The notes under the pieces: generated by a model | Told to the model about the DNA's origin: nothing | What the model saw: the letters and a program-made list of their open reading frames with translations, nothing else | Databases searched by the model: none | Origin: SYFY01 sp041752315 | Lineage (GTDB): Bacteria; Pseudomonadota; Gammaproteobacteria; Pseudomonadales; Azotimanducaceae | Length of the DNA stretch: 64,000 nucleotides | Direction of reading: 5' to 3' | Assembly: GCA_041752315.1 (NCBI GenBank) | Contig: JBGSHJ010000020.1 | Span: forward strand, 124,001-188,000 | Program-made: the position numbers and the translations under genes | Shown here: one piece after another, positions 34,625 to 43,748 of the stretch | Layout: every line of letters starts with the position of its first letter | Position numbering within the stretch: position 1 is the stretch's first letter

Positions 34625-37291
34625 TTGAGTATCAAGCGTGAGTTGATTCGCGACATCGATTCGGGAGAGACCCAGGACTGGCTTGATGCGCTTGAGCATG
34701 TGCTGAAGACGCAGGGCATCGAGCGGGCCAATTTCCTCCTCCAGCGTCTATCGGCACGAATGACCATGACCGGTGCGTCACTGCCGTACACCATTACGAC
34801 GCCTTACCGGAACACCATCCCGACCAGTCAGGAAGCGATGATGCCGGGGGACCTCTTCATGGAGCGGCGGATCCGCAGTCTCATCCGCTGGAACGCGTTG
34901 GCGCTGGTGGTCCGCGCCAACCGCCGGGAAGGGGAGCTGGGCGGTCACATCTCGTCGTTTGCTTCATCAGCGACGCTTTACGATGTCGGCTTCAATTATT
35001 TTTTCCAGGGTGCCACCGCTGAATCTGCGGGTGATCTGATCTACTTTCAGGGCCACTGTGCGCCAGGCGTGTATGCGCGCTCCTATCTCGAAGGCCGTCT
35101 CGAGGCAGAGCAGCTCGACAAGTTTCGCGAAGAAGTGGGCGGCAAGGGCCTGTCTTCCTATCCACATCCGTGGCTGATGCCGGACTACTGGCAGTTTCCA
35201 ACGGTCTCGATGGGGCTGGGTCCATTGCAGGCCATCTACCAGGCGCACGTGATGAAGTACCTGGACGCGCGCGGTCTGGTACCCATGGGCAACCGCAAGG
35301 TCTGGGCGTTTCTCGGGGATGGCGAAACCGACGAACCGGAGTCGCTGGGTGCGCTTGGTCTGGCTGGTCGGGAAAAGCTCGATAACCTCATCTTCGTGGT
35401 CAACTGCAACCTGCAGCGGCTGGATGGTCCGGTAAGGGGCAACGGCAAGATCATCCAGGAGCTGGAGGGCTCCTTCCGCGGAGCGGGCTGGAATGTCATC
35501 AAGGTTGTCTGGGGTCGACTGTGGGATCCCTTGTTTGCGAAGGATACTCTTGGCCTGCTGCAGCAGCGCATGGATGAAACGGTTGATGGGGAGTATCAGA
35601 ACTTCAAGGCGCATGGCGGGGACTATGTGCGTGAAAAGTTCTTTGGTCAGGATCCCGAACTGCTGGAAATGGTCTCGAACCTCACCGATGACGATATCTT
35701 CAAACTCAACCGAGGTGGCCACGATCCCTACAAGGTTTATGCCGCCTACCATTCCGCGGTTCATCACAAGGGGCAACCAACCGTCATCCTTGCAAAGACC
35801 GTCAAGGGTTATGGCATGGGCAATGCCGGGGAGGCTGAAAACGACACCCACCAGGTCAAGAAACTCACTCTGGATGAGCTGAAGTATTTCCGTGATCGTT
35901 TTGATGTTCCGCTGACCGACAAACAACTGGAAGAAGTGCAGTACTACCGCCCGCCGATGGACTCTCCGGAAATGGAGTACCTGCGGCGTCAGAGGGAAAA
36001 ACTGGGCGGACCCATCCCGCGTCGCACCGTCGACTTTCTGAATCTGAGCGCGCCTGCCCTGGATACCTTTGCTGCGCAACTCCAGGGAACGGGCGAGCGC
36101 CAGATTTCGACGACGATGGCGTTTGTGCGCATTCTCTCCACACTTCTGCGCGACAAACAAATCGGCAAACGGGTGGTGCCCATTGTCCCGGATGAAGCTC
36201 GAACCTTTGGCATGGAAGGCATGTTCCGGCAACTGGGTATCTACTCATCGGTTGGACAGCTTTACGAGCCGGAGGACTCCGAAGAAATTGGCGCCTATCG
36301 GGAGAGTCGTGAAGGCCAGGTGCTGGAAGAAGGCATCAACGAAGCCGGAGCCATGGCGGCCTGGATAGCGGCTGCGACGTCCTACACCACACATCGATAC
36401 ACGTTGATTCCCTTCTACATCTACTACTCGATGTTCGGATTTCAACGTATTGGTGATCTGGCCTGGGCAGCCGGAGACATGCAGGCACGTGGCTTCCTGC
36501 TGGGTGGAACGGCGGGCCGAACCACTCTGAACGGCGAAGGGCTGCAGCATCAGGATGGTCATTCGCATCTGCTGGCGTCGACGATCCCGAACTGCATCAG
36601 CTACGACCCCTGTTATGCGTATGAACTGGCCGTCATCATCCAGGATGGTTTGCGCCGCATGCTCGTGGAGCGGGAGAACGTCTACTACTATGTCACGGTG
36701 ATGAACGAAAACTATGTTCATCCCCCCATGCCGGCGGGCGTTGAAGAAGGAATTCGCCAAGGTATCTATCTGTTGCGACGAACCGCCGAAGGCGTCAGCA
36801 AGAGGGTGCGGCTGCTTGGCAGTGGCGCCATCCTGCGCGAAGTTGAGGCCGCAGCGCAGATGCTCGAGGATCAGTACGGTGTTGGCTGTGACATCTACAG
36901 TGTCACCAGCTTCAACGAGCTGGCACGCAACGGGGCTGACACCGCGCGCTGGAATCTGCTGCATCCGGACGAAACACCTCGGCAGGGTTACGCGGAGATC
37001 GCGCTGTCCGGGGACTTCCCCGTGATCTCGGCAACGGACTACATGCGGGCGTACTCCGAACAGATCCGGCCCTACATCAAGGCGGATTATCACGTGTTGG
37101 GCACAGATGGTTTTGGCCGTAGTGACCGCCGAGACCGCCTGCGGGACTTTTTCGAAGTCGATCGTCGATATGTGACGCTGGCCGCGTTGTATTCGCTGCA
37201 ACGCAGACAGAGCATTTCCGCAGAAGTGGTCCGTCAGGCCCGTACCGACCTCGGCATTGATGCCGACAAGCCCAACCCAAGGATTTCGTGA
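34625..37291 (+). CDS. aceE: Pyruvate dehydrogenase E1, homodimeric type AceE
   Basis: 888 residues from TTG, with AGGAG 8 nt upstream. The thiamine-diphosphate motif is GDGETDEPESLGALGLAGRE leading to NCNLQRLDGPVRGNGKIIQELE. ASSATLYDVGFNYFF and PFYIYYSMFGFQRIGDLAW are characteristic of the single-chain E1. The enzyme decarboxylates pyruvate and transfers acetyl to E2. aceF follows at once; lpd is not downstream. The 34434-34624 gap contains no clear regulatory element I can name. Confidence 0.97.
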   Translation: MSIKRELIRDIDSGETQDWLDALEHVLKTQGIERANFLLQRLSARMTMTGASLPYTITTPYRNTIPTSQEAMMPGDLFMERRIRSLIRWNALALVVRANRREGELGGHISSFASSATLYDVGFNYFFQGATAESAGDLIYFQGHCAPGVYARSYLEGRLEAEQLDKFREEVGGKGLSSYPHPWLMPDYWQFPTVSMGLGPLQAIYQAHVMKYLDARGLVPMGNRKVWAFLGDGETDEPESLGALGLAGREKLDNLIFVVNCNLQRLDGPVRGNGKIIQELEGSFRGAGWNVIKVVWGRLWDPLFAKDTLGLLQQRMDETVDGEYQNFKAHGGDYVREKFFGQDPELLEMVSNLTDDDIFKLNRGGHDPYKVYAAYHSAVHHKGQPTVILAKTVKGYGMGNAGEAENDTHQVKKLTLDELKYFRDRFDVPLTDKQLEEVQYYRPPMDSPEMEYLRRQREKLGGPIPRRTVDFLNLSAPALDTFAAQLQGTGERQISTTMAFVRILSTLLRDKQIGKRVVPIVPDEARTFGMEGMFRQLGIYSSVGQLYEPEDSEEIGAYRESREGQVLEEGINEAGAMAAWIAAATSYTTHRYTLIPFYIYYSMFGFQRIGDLAWAAGDMQARGFLLGGTAGRTTLNGEGLQHQDGHSHLLASTIPNCISYDPCYAYELAVIIQDGLRRMLVERENVYYYVTVMNENYVHPPMPAGVEEGIRQGIYLLRRTAEGVSKRVRLLGSGAILREVEAAAQMLEDQYGVGCDIYSVTSFNELARNGADTARWNLLHPDETPRQGYAEIALSGDFPVISATDYMRAYSEQIRPYIKADYHVLGTDGFGRSDRRDRLRDFFEVDRRYVTLAALYSLQRRQSISAEVVRQARTDLGIDADKPNPRIS

Positions 37292-37299
37292 GGACTATC

Positions 37300-38970
37300 G
37301 TGACGGACATTCGAGTTCCTGATATCGGTGATGTCGATGAGGTGGAAATCATCGAGATCTGTGTCTCGGTCGGTGATCAGGTCCTGGCCAATGAGTCGAT
37401 TGTGGTGATCGAATCGGACAAGGCGTCGATGGAAGTGCCAGCCGGACAGGACGGCAAGATAACCAGCATCGAAGTGAAACTCGGGGATCGGGTTGCCGAG
37501 GGCAGCCTGCTCGCAACCATCGAGGCAGCAACCTCTGCAACTGGCGCCGAGGAGAAGGTTGCCGCTGATGCCACTGCTGTTGTACCGCCTGCTGTACCAC
37601 CACCAGCCGAACCTGTTGCGCCGCGGGAAGCGGGCAAACCCGCACCCGCACCGATCCCGGCCTCGATCCCATCTGCAGCGGAAGTGGATGTGCTGTTACC
37701 GGACATCGGTGACGCGAAGGACGTGATTGTCATCGAAATTGCGGTCAAGCCGGGCGACGTTGTCGCAGCCGGTGACCTGCTGCTGGTTGTCGAGTCTGAC
37801 AAGGCATCCATGGAGGTCCCGTCGCCATCGGCCGGTACTATCGCGGCGTTGCTCGTCGCGCTTGACCAGGCCGTGAATGCGGGTGACCGATTGTTGTCGT
37901 TGAAGCCACTTGCGTTGAAACCGGCTGACTCGCCGGCCCCTCAACCTGCGTCCAGTGCACCGTCCGTTCAGCAAGCCGCTCCCGCATCGAAACCCGCCGA
38001 ACGATCAGCATCCCCACCTGTCCCCAGCCAGGCTGTTGCTGCCGAGCAGCCGCCAGTGTCCAGCGGTGCGGACGTTTATGCCGGACCTGCCGTTCGTCTG
38101 ATGGCGCGCGAACTGGGTGTTGATCTCACCCAGGTGAAAGGCAGCGGCAGTCGAGGCCGCATTGTCAAGGAAGACGTTCAGGCGTTTGTCAAAACGCGAC
38201 TGAAGGCACCGGTGCAAAAGGCGGCGTCGGGCTCAGGCATACCGGCGTTGCCGGTGGTCGACTTTTCCAGGTTCGGGCCGGTTGAAATCGAGCCCATGTC
38301 CCGCATTCGCAGGGCAGGCGCACAAAACCTGCATCGAAGCTGGCTCAATGTTCCCCATGTGACCCAGAATGACGATGCGGACATCACGGCACTGGAGGAA
38401 TTTCGCAAGTCGCTGAAAGCGGAAGCGGAACGGCGGGGTGTCAAGGTGACTCCATTGTCCTTCATCGTTCGTGCGTGTTGTGCGGTGCTCAAGCAGCATG
38501 CACGATTCAACGCATCGCTGGACGCGAGCGTGGAGAACTATGTACTCAAGCGCTACTACCACATCGGCTTTGCGGTAGATGCTCCGGATGGCCTGGTGGT
38601 GCCGGTCATTCGTGATGCCGATCGCTTGGGTATCTGGGAACTGTCGAGTGTCATCAACGACCTGGCCGACAAGGCAAGGCGCGGCAAACTGGGAATGAAC
38701 GACATGTCCGGTGGCACGTTCAGCATTTCCAGTCTGGGTGCACTGGGTGGCACCGGCTTCACCCCCATCGTCAATGCACCGGAAGTGGCCATACTGGGTG
38801 TTTGTCGGCTTGTCACCAAACCGCAATGGAACGGGCGCGAGTTTCTGCCTCGGGAGATGTTGCCCCTGTCACTGAGTTACGACCACCGGGCGATCAACGG
38901 CGCCGAAGCCGGCAGGTTCATGGCGGACCTGTGTGCTGTACTGGGTGACCTCAGGCGATTGATCCTGTAG
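37300..38970 (+). CDS. aceF: Pyruvate dehydrogenase E2, dihydrolipoyl acetyltransferase AceF
   Basis: About 556 residues from the GTG at 37300, preceded by GAGG at 6 nt; a GTG at 37288 overlapping the aceE stop is the alternative. Two lipoyl domains carry the lysines K41 and K168, both in ESDKASMEVP. Ala/Pro-rich linkers separate them from the peripheral subunit-binding domain (about 259-297) and the catalytic domain, which ends with SYDHRAINGAEAG (catalytic His; Asn in place of the common Asp, as in several relatives). Together with AceE it forms the core of the complex; E3 must be encoded elsewhere. Confidence 0.96.
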   Translation: MTDIRVPDIGDVDEVEIIEICVSVGDQVLANESIVVIESDKASMEVPAGQDGKITSIEVKLGDRVAEGSLLATIEAATSATGAEEKVAADATAVVPPAVPPPAEPVAPREAGKPAPAPIPASIPSAAEVDVLLPDIGDAKDVIVIEIAVKPGDVVAAGDLLLVVESDKASMEVPSPSAGTIAALLVALDQAVNAGDRLLSLKPLALKPADSPAPQPASSAPSVQQAAPASKPAERSASPPVPSQAVAAEQPPVSSGADVYAGPAVRLMARELGVDLTQVKGSGSRGRIVKEDVQAFVKTRLKAPVQKAASGSGIPALPVVDFSRFGPVEIEPMSRIRRAGAQNLHRSWLNVPHVTQNDDADITALEEFRKSLKAEAERRGVKVTPLSFIVRACCAVLKQHARFNASLDASVENYVLKRYYHIGFAVDAPDGLVVPVIRDADRLGIWELSSVINDLADKARRGKLGMNDMSGGTFSISSLGALGGTGFTPIVNAPEVAILGVCRLVTKPQWNGREFLPREMLPLSLSYDHRAINGAEAGRFMADLCAVLGDLRRLIL

Positions 38971-38975
38971 GCCGA

Positions 38976-39500
38976 TCAGCGAAGGGTGCCGCGCCAGACG
39001 ACCTCTTCGCCATCCAGTCGATTGAGCGCGCGCGCCCACACGAACAGCAGATCGCTGAGGCGATTCAGGTACACGGCGCAGTTGACATAGGTCTCACCCA
39101 GTGCCCATACGCTGCGTTCCGCACGCCGACAGACGGCTCGAGCCACGTGACAGCGGGCGGCAGCTTCGTTCCCGCCAGGCAGTACAAACTCTTTCAAGGG
39201 TGGCAACCCGGCATTCAGGGTCGTCGTAGTGGACTCGACTTCTGCCGCGTCAGGCGGAGGAGTGAGCCCTTCGGTTGCCAGACAGGCACCAAGGTCGAAG
39301 AGTGCCTGCTGGATGTTTACCGCGAACTCCGGGACTTCCCGGATCGCCGAACAGGTCAGTCCGACGCATGAGTTCAGTTCGTCGACATCACCCAGCGCCG
39401 CAAACAGCGCGTCCGTTTTTGGCAGACGTCGCCCGGTTGCCGTTCCTGAAGTTCCGGTATCGCCAGTACGTGTAGTGACTCGGCTGATGCGATCAGTCAT
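38976..39500 (-). CDS. Cob(I)alamin adenosyltransferase, PduO type
   Basis: 174 residues. The family pattern is TRTGDTGTSG at the N-terminus, LGDVDELNSCVGL, FVLPGGNEAAARCHVARAVCRRAER and YLNRLSDLLFVWAR. The enzyme transfers adenosyl from ATP to cobalamin, supplying adenosylcobalamin for enzymes such as methylmalonyl-CoA mutase or ribonucleotide reductase. It is convergent with aceF (5-nt gap) and follows the flavin-dependent monooxygenase gene by 15 nt, probably in one transcript. No cobalamin synthesis genes are near, so it may serve salvage. Confidence 0.92.
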   Translation of the reverse strand: MTDRISRVTTRTGDTGTSGTATGRRLPKTDALFAALGDVDELNSCVGLTCSAIREVPEFAVNIQQALFDLGACLATEGLTPPPDAAEVESTTTTLNAGLPPLKEFVLPGGNEAAARCHVARAVCRRAERSVWALGETYVNCAVYLNRLSDLLFVWARALNRLDGEEVVWRGTLR

Positions 39501-39515
39501 GGACTTTGTACCTGG

Positions 39516-40529
39516 TCAACCGGGGTGCACAAGCTTCGACAGCAGTTCGTATGATCGCTTGCGGGCGGTGTGCGAATGGATTTGTGCGACCACCATGAGT
39601 TCGTCGGCGCTGGTCTGGGTGATGAACTCAACCAACCTGGCCCGGACAGTTTCTGGATTGCCGACGGCGCTGCAGACGCCGATCTGGTCCACCATGTACC
39701 GATCGGCAGCGCTGAGTGTTGATTCAAAGTCGGGTACTGGTGGTGGCAGTTTCCCAGGACTGCCTGAACGCAATCGTACGAATGACTGCAGCGCCGAACT
39801 GCGCAGCAGGACGGCTGCTTCGTCCGTATCGGCTGCGCAGACGTTGAAGCCGAGCATGAGATACGGTTTTTCGAGATAGGCTGATGGCCTGAAGCGGCTT
39901 CGATAGACATCGATCGCCTGCATCAGTGCAGCCGGAGCAAAGTGTGAGGCAAATGCAAACGGCAGACCAAGCGCGCCAGCCAAAGACGCCCCAAACAGAC
40001 TCGATCCGAGAATCCAGACCGGAACGTTCAGACCCTGGCCGGGTACAGCCTGGACTCTTCCGGAAGTGCCGGAAAAATAGCGCAACAACTCCATGACATC
40101 CTGCGGAAACTGGTCGACATCACCGGTGAGCGTGCGCCTGAGTGCCTGTGCCGTGATCTGATCGGTTCCTGGCGCGCGCCCAAGGCCAAGGTCGATTCGA
40201 CCGGGATAGAGGCTTTCCAGCGTGCCAAATTGTTCGGCGATCACCAATGGCGAATGATTGGGCAGCATCACGCCACCAGCGCCGACACGAATTCGCGTGG
40301 TACCTCCGGCGATGTAGCCGATGACCACGGCAGTTGCCGCGCTTGCAATGCCCTGCATGTTGTGATGTTCGGCGAGCCAGTAACGATGGTAGCCGAGGGC
40401 TTCGGCATGGCGCGCGAGATCGAGACTGTTGGCGAGAGCCTCCCGGGCCGAGGCACCTTCGATCACAGGTGACAGATCCAGGACGGATAGCTTGATATTG
40501 GCGAGTGCGGAGGCCGTCATTGCATGCAT
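39516..40529 (-). CDS. Luciferase-like (LLM class) flavin-dependent oxidoreductase
   Basis: 337 residues, a TIM-barrel of the bacterial luciferase family, YhbW-like. Characteristic stretches are LARHAEALGYHRYWLAEHHNM, RIRVGAGGVMLPNHSPLVIAEQ, LYPGRIDLGLGRAPG and NVPVWILGSS. Members use FMNH2 or F420 and oxygen on varied small substrates; the substrate here cannot be predicted. It begins 1 nt after the REC-GGDEF gene, so the three minus-strand genes 41499-38976 look like one operon, though with no clear functional link. Confidence 0.88.
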   Translation of the reverse strand: MHAMTASALANIKLSVLDLSPVIEGASAREALANSLDLARHAEALGYHRYWLAEHHNMQGIASAATAVVIGYIAGGTTRIRVGAGGVMLPNHSPLVIAEQFGTLESLYPGRIDLGLGRAPGTDQITAQALRRTLTGDVDQFPQDVMELLRYFSGTSGRVQAVPGQGLNVPVWILGSSLFGASLAGALGLPFAFASHFAPAALMQAIDVYRSRFRPSAYLEKPYLMLGFNVCAADTDEAAVLLRSSALQSFVRLRSGSPGKLPPPVPDFESTLSAADRYMVDQIGVCSAVGNPETVRARLVEFITQTSADELMVVAQIHSHTARKRSYELLSKLVHPG

Positions 40530-40530
40530 C

Positions 40531-41499
40531 TCAGAGCGCGTCTACGGGATCGAACGCCTTGTGGGACACCGTACCGGAGTCAAAGGAAGCGGACATGCCC
40601 TTGAACGCGGATTGCAACAGCAACTTGGCGCCGGGAAAACCGGTACTTGCGTCGACGGTGCAGATGCTCATGCCCACGACAATGGGGATGAATCCCTTGC
40701 TGGTCTTGAAAGAGCGCATGTAGAGACTGTCAAAGATGCGACGAAACGCTTCGCCACTGCCAAATGGTGCGGGATGCGTGAGCACGATGGCAAACATGTT
40801 GGGTTCTGGCCGGGTCACAGTATCCAGCGGCCGTACCAGCTGCCGAATTCGTACCGCAATGGCCGCCAGCAGTTCATCGACAACTGCCGCCTCGAACTGC
40901 TCCTGGATGATCGGCAGGTTCTGCACACCGACCAGAATCAGGCTGGCACCACCGCCGCGAGTCTCTGCGTGCTTGATCACGCTCGAGAGTTTATCCAGTG
41001 TATAACGCACGTTGCCAAGGCCAGTGGTCGGGTCTACGAGATCGGTGTTCTGCGTTTCGCGCAATCGGCGACGCAGCAGCTGGTTGTTGGTCAGCAGGTC
41101 GTTCTGGCGCCTGACGATCCTATGGGCCGTAGTCACTCGCGACAATAGCTGGGTTCGCAGGTTGGCCTTGTTCAGGAAGTCGTCGGTGCCTGCAGCGAAG
41201 GCTTCGTTCAACGCGTCGGGATCGTCGCGTGCGGTGAGCAGCATGACGTAGGTGAATCGATGTTCGAGCTCGTCCATCTTCTTGATGCGACGTGCCAGCT
41301 CGATGCCATCCATCGTCGGCATCAGCCAGTCTGCGATGACCACCTCTGCTGGCCTTTTTTCGAGTGAGCGCAAAGCCTGCAGTGGATTATTGGTGAAACG
41401 AACGTTGTTGAACCCACCGGTGCGCAGTGCCTTGGCAATGATCGCGGAAGAGAACTTCGCGTCATCAACTACGATAATTGGAATGTCTGCCTTCGGCAT
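40531..41499 (-). CDS. Response regulator with degenerate GGDEF-like output
   Basis: 322 residues; the start at 41499 begins directly with the receiver domain. The receiver (about 5-125) has the acidic pair in VVDDAK and phospho-acceptor D57 in IADWLMPTMDG. The second domain (about 165-310) has the diguanylate-cyclase fold trace (DPTTGLGNVRYTLDKL) but no GGDEF signature; the place reads RPEPNMFAIVL. It is therefore unlikely to make c-di-GMP and may bind a nucleotide or partner. It is divergent from yajQ, the same pairing as in Pseudomonas. Confidence 0.85.
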   Translation of the reverse strand: MPKADIPIIVVDDAKFSSAIIAKALRTGGFNNVRFTNNPLQALRSLEKRPAEVVIADWLMPTMDGIELARRIKKMDELEHRFTYVMLLTARDDPDALNEAFAAGTDDFLNKANLRTQLLSRVTTAHRIVRRQNDLLTNNQLLRRRLRETQNTDLVDPTTGLGNVRYTLDKLSSVIKHAETRGGGASLILVGVQNLPIIQEQFEAAVVDELLAAIAVRIRQLVRPLDTVTRPEPNMFAIVLTHPAPFGSGEAFRRIFDSLYMRSFKTSKGFIPIVVGMSICTVDASTGFPGAKLLLQSAFKGMSASFDSGTVSHKAFDPVDAL

Positions 41500-41587
41500 G
41501 TAACTTAGCGGGCTGGAACTACTGGCGAAGCAGCATGTTAGCAGGAACCCATGCTGGTGGACCAAACAGGGCGAGGAGTCAGTTGTC

Positions 41588-42070
41588 GTGCCATCTTTTG
41601 ACGTGATTTCCGAAGTGGATATGCAGGAAGTTCGAAATGCGGTCGATCAGGCTGGCAGGGAGCTTGAAAAACGCTTTGATTTCAAGGGGATAGATGCAAG
41701 CTTCAGTATTGAAGACGAGTCTATTGTGGTGGCGGCGCTGGAAGAATTCCAGCTGACGCAGATGGAAGACATTCTGCGCGACAGGTTGATCCGCCGAAAC
41801 GTGGATGTGCAGTGTCTTGAGGCGGGAGAGGTTGAAGGGTCCGGCAAACAGAAACGACGAAAATATACGCTCCGCCAGGGCATCGACAAGGATAACGCCA
41901 AGACCATCACCCGGCTGATCAAGGACAGCAAGGTCAAGGTGCAGTCGCAGATCAATGGCGAAAAGCTCCGGGTCACCGGCAAGAAACGGGATGACCTGCA
42001 GGAAATCATGGCACTCCTGCGAAAGGCTGAACTCAAGATACCGCTTCAGTTCGACAACTTCCGCGAGTGA
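41588..42070 (+). CDS. yajQ: YajQ family nucleotide-binding protein
   Basis: 160 residues from GTG. The family is unmistakable: MPSFDVISEVDMQEVRNAVD at the N-terminus, RFDFKG, and the end VTGKKRDDLQEIMALLRKAE followed by LKIPLQFDNFRE. YajQ proteins have two RNA-recognition-like folds; in Xanthomonas and Pseudomonas they have been reported to bind c-di-GMP and act with a transcription factor. It overlaps ampG by 4 nt (GTGA). Confidence 0.95.
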   Translation: MPSFDVISEVDMQEVRNAVDQAGRELEKRFDFKGIDASFSIEDESIVVAALEEFQLTQMEDILRDRLIRRNVDVQCLEAGEVEGSGKQKRRKYTLRQGIDKDNAKTITRLIKDSKVKVQSQINGEKLRVTGKKRDDLQEIMALLRKAELKIPLQFDNFRE

Positions 42071-43416
42071 CATCGCACCGGACAACGGGCGGTAATGACC
42101 ACCGCTGGCGTGAAGCCATTGCGGTCTATCGACGTCCACAGGTTGCTGTGCTCGGTTTGCTGGGCTTTTCAGCCGGTCTGCCGTATCTGCTGGTTTTTTC
42201 GACGCTCTCGGTCTGGCTGAGGGAGTCCGGAATTGCACTGTCGACCATAGGCTTTGTCAGCATGTTGTCGCTGACCTATTCAGCCAAGATACTCTGGGCG
42301 CCGGTGATCGACTCGATTGGTCTGGCCGGGCCGATTCGACGGCTTGGTGCACGTCGAAGCTGGATGTTCCTTGCACAGCTTGTCATCGCTGCGGCGTTGG
42401 CAGGCCTTTCCTCAGCCGATCCCGCGGTGTCCCTGGCTCCGGTTGTGCTGTGCGCCTTTGCACTGGCGTTCGGGTCTGCGACCCAGGATATCGTCATCGA
42501 TGCCTATCGCATCGAGGTGGCAGCCGTTGAAGAGCAGGCTGCGCTGTCGGCGGCCTATATCTTTGGCTATCGGCTTGCGTTGCTGGTTGGCGGCGCCGGT
42601 GCGCTGTTCATCGCCGAGTATGCATCCTGGTCAACTGCCTACCTCTCGATGGCTGCTTGCATGCTGGTTGGCATGGTCACGACCTTGTGCATTCGTGAAC
42701 CGGAAAATCGTCCGACCCGGGCTTCGGGGTCGACGTCCCGCACTTTCCTGGTATGGATCCGGGAGGCGGTGCTCAACCCGTTTCGCGAATTTTTCAGCAG
42801 GAATGGTTCTGCACTTGCGTGGCTGGTTCTGGTGTTGATCGCGGTTTATCGCCTGAGCGATATCACCATGGGTGTCATGGCCAACCCGTTTTATCTCGAT
42901 CTGGGATTTTCCAAGGCCCAGATCGCCAGCATTGCCAAGGTCTTTGGATTTGGCATGACCATCGTTGGCGCCCTGGTGGGAGGCATGCTGGTTGTCCGCT
43001 ACGGGCTGCGAGTGATGCTGCTGGTCGGAGCCGCCCTGGTCGCGCTGACCAATCTGGCGTTTGCCAGCTTGTCGTGGTGGGGCGAAGCATCGGTTTCGCT
43101 GCTGACGCTTGTCATCAGTACTGACAATTTCAGTGGCGGATTGGCCAACGTGGTGTTCATCGCGTTTCTTTCCAGTCTGACCAATCGCACCTATACAGCA
43201 ACGCAATACGCCCTCTTCAGTTCGTTGATGACCAGTCTCGGAGGATTGTTTGGCGGGTTTTCAGGTGTGGTTGTGGAAGGCTTCGGCTACACGGCCTTTT
43301 TTGTCTATGCGGCAGCGCTTGGCCTGCCGGCGATGCTGCTCATCGTACTGCTCGGACGCCGGGCAGCCGATCTCATGGCACCCAGAGGTGATCCTTCGTC
43401 ACCCGTTCTCCCCTGA
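42067..43416 (+). CDS. ampG: AmpG-type muropeptide permease (MFS)
   Basis: 449 residues from GTG, with about twelve transmembrane segments. The AmpG pattern is LLGFSAGLPYLLVFSTLSVWL, KILWAPVIDSI, ATQDIVIDAYRIE and the later NPFYLDLGFSKAQIASIAKVFG and FIAFLSSLTNRTYTATQYAL. AmpG imports GlcNAc-anhydroMurNAc peptides for recycling, feeding AmpD, encoded about 8 kb away. It is translationally coupled to yajQ and its last 44 nt overlap the alkyltransferase-like gene on the other strand. Confidence 0.92.
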   Translation: MTSHRTTGGNDHRWREAIAVYRRPQVAVLGLLGFSAGLPYLLVFSTLSVWLRESGIALSTIGFVSMLSLTYSAKILWAPVIDSIGLAGPIRRLGARRSWMFLAQLVIAAALAGLSSADPAVSLAPVVLCAFALAFGSATQDIVIDAYRIEVAAVEEQAALSAAYIFGYRLALLVGGAGALFIAEYASWSTAYLSMAACMLVGMVTTLCIREPENRPTRASGSTSRTFLVWIREAVLNPFREFFSRNGSALAWLVLVLIAVYRLSDITMGVMANPFYLDLGFSKAQIASIAKVFGFGMTIVGALVGGMLVVRYGLRVMLLVGAALVALTNLAFASLSWWGEASVSLLTLVISTDNFSGGLANVVFIAFLSSLTNRTYTATQYALFSSLMTSLGGLFGGFSGVVVEGFGYTAFFVYAAALGLPAMLLIVLLGRRAADLMAPRGDPSSPVLP

Positions 43417-43675
43417 ACTCCACTCCCTCCGCTTTCAGCCTCGACCGCTGCTGCATTGCCGAGGCTGACCCTGCACGTGATGGAACCAGACTTGCAGTCA
43501 CCACCCGGAACCAGGGTAGCGTCGAGTCTGAAGGCAACTGTGCAAGCAGGCGTCCGACGTGACGCGCGTAACCCGGGTAGCCGGCAAGGCTTGCGAGGTG
43601 GCCGTAGGTGCTCACCTTGCCTGGTGGAATCTGGCCCAGGAGATGGTGGACAGCCGTAGTGAACTCGGGTGACAT
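43373..43675 (-). CDS. Alkyltransferase-like protein (ATL), no catalytic cysteine
   Basis: 100 residues from the ATG at 43675; a longer frame begins at 43732. It is the DNA-binding domain of the O6-alkylguanine transferase family: IPPGKVSTYGHLASLAG, then ARHVGRLLAQLP. At the place of the methyl-accepting PCHRV motif it has P54-W-F-R-V58, so Trp replaces Cys. ATL proteins bind O6-alkylguanine lesions and flag them for nucleotide excision repair. The family normally has a His after Trp (PWHRV); Phe here is a variant. Confidence 0.88.
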   Translation of the reverse strand: MSPEFTTAVHHLLGQIPPGKVSTYGHLASLAGYPGYARHVGRLLAQLPSDSTLPWFRVVTASLVPSRAGSASAMQQRSRLKAEGVEFRGERVTKDHLWVP

Positions 43676-43748
43676 CACCGTCACTTCGAAGCAGAGATGC
43701 CGGATAATGCACCGCCGCGCAGACGATGCCAATCCGGCTGGAGACGAG

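Noticed and set aside
38880..38925. AceF catalytic motif with Asn in place of Asp (DHRAING) as a defect
   Set aside because: The same variant is, as far as I recall, found in active E2 proteins of Pseudomonas-type bacteria; the catalytic His is present.
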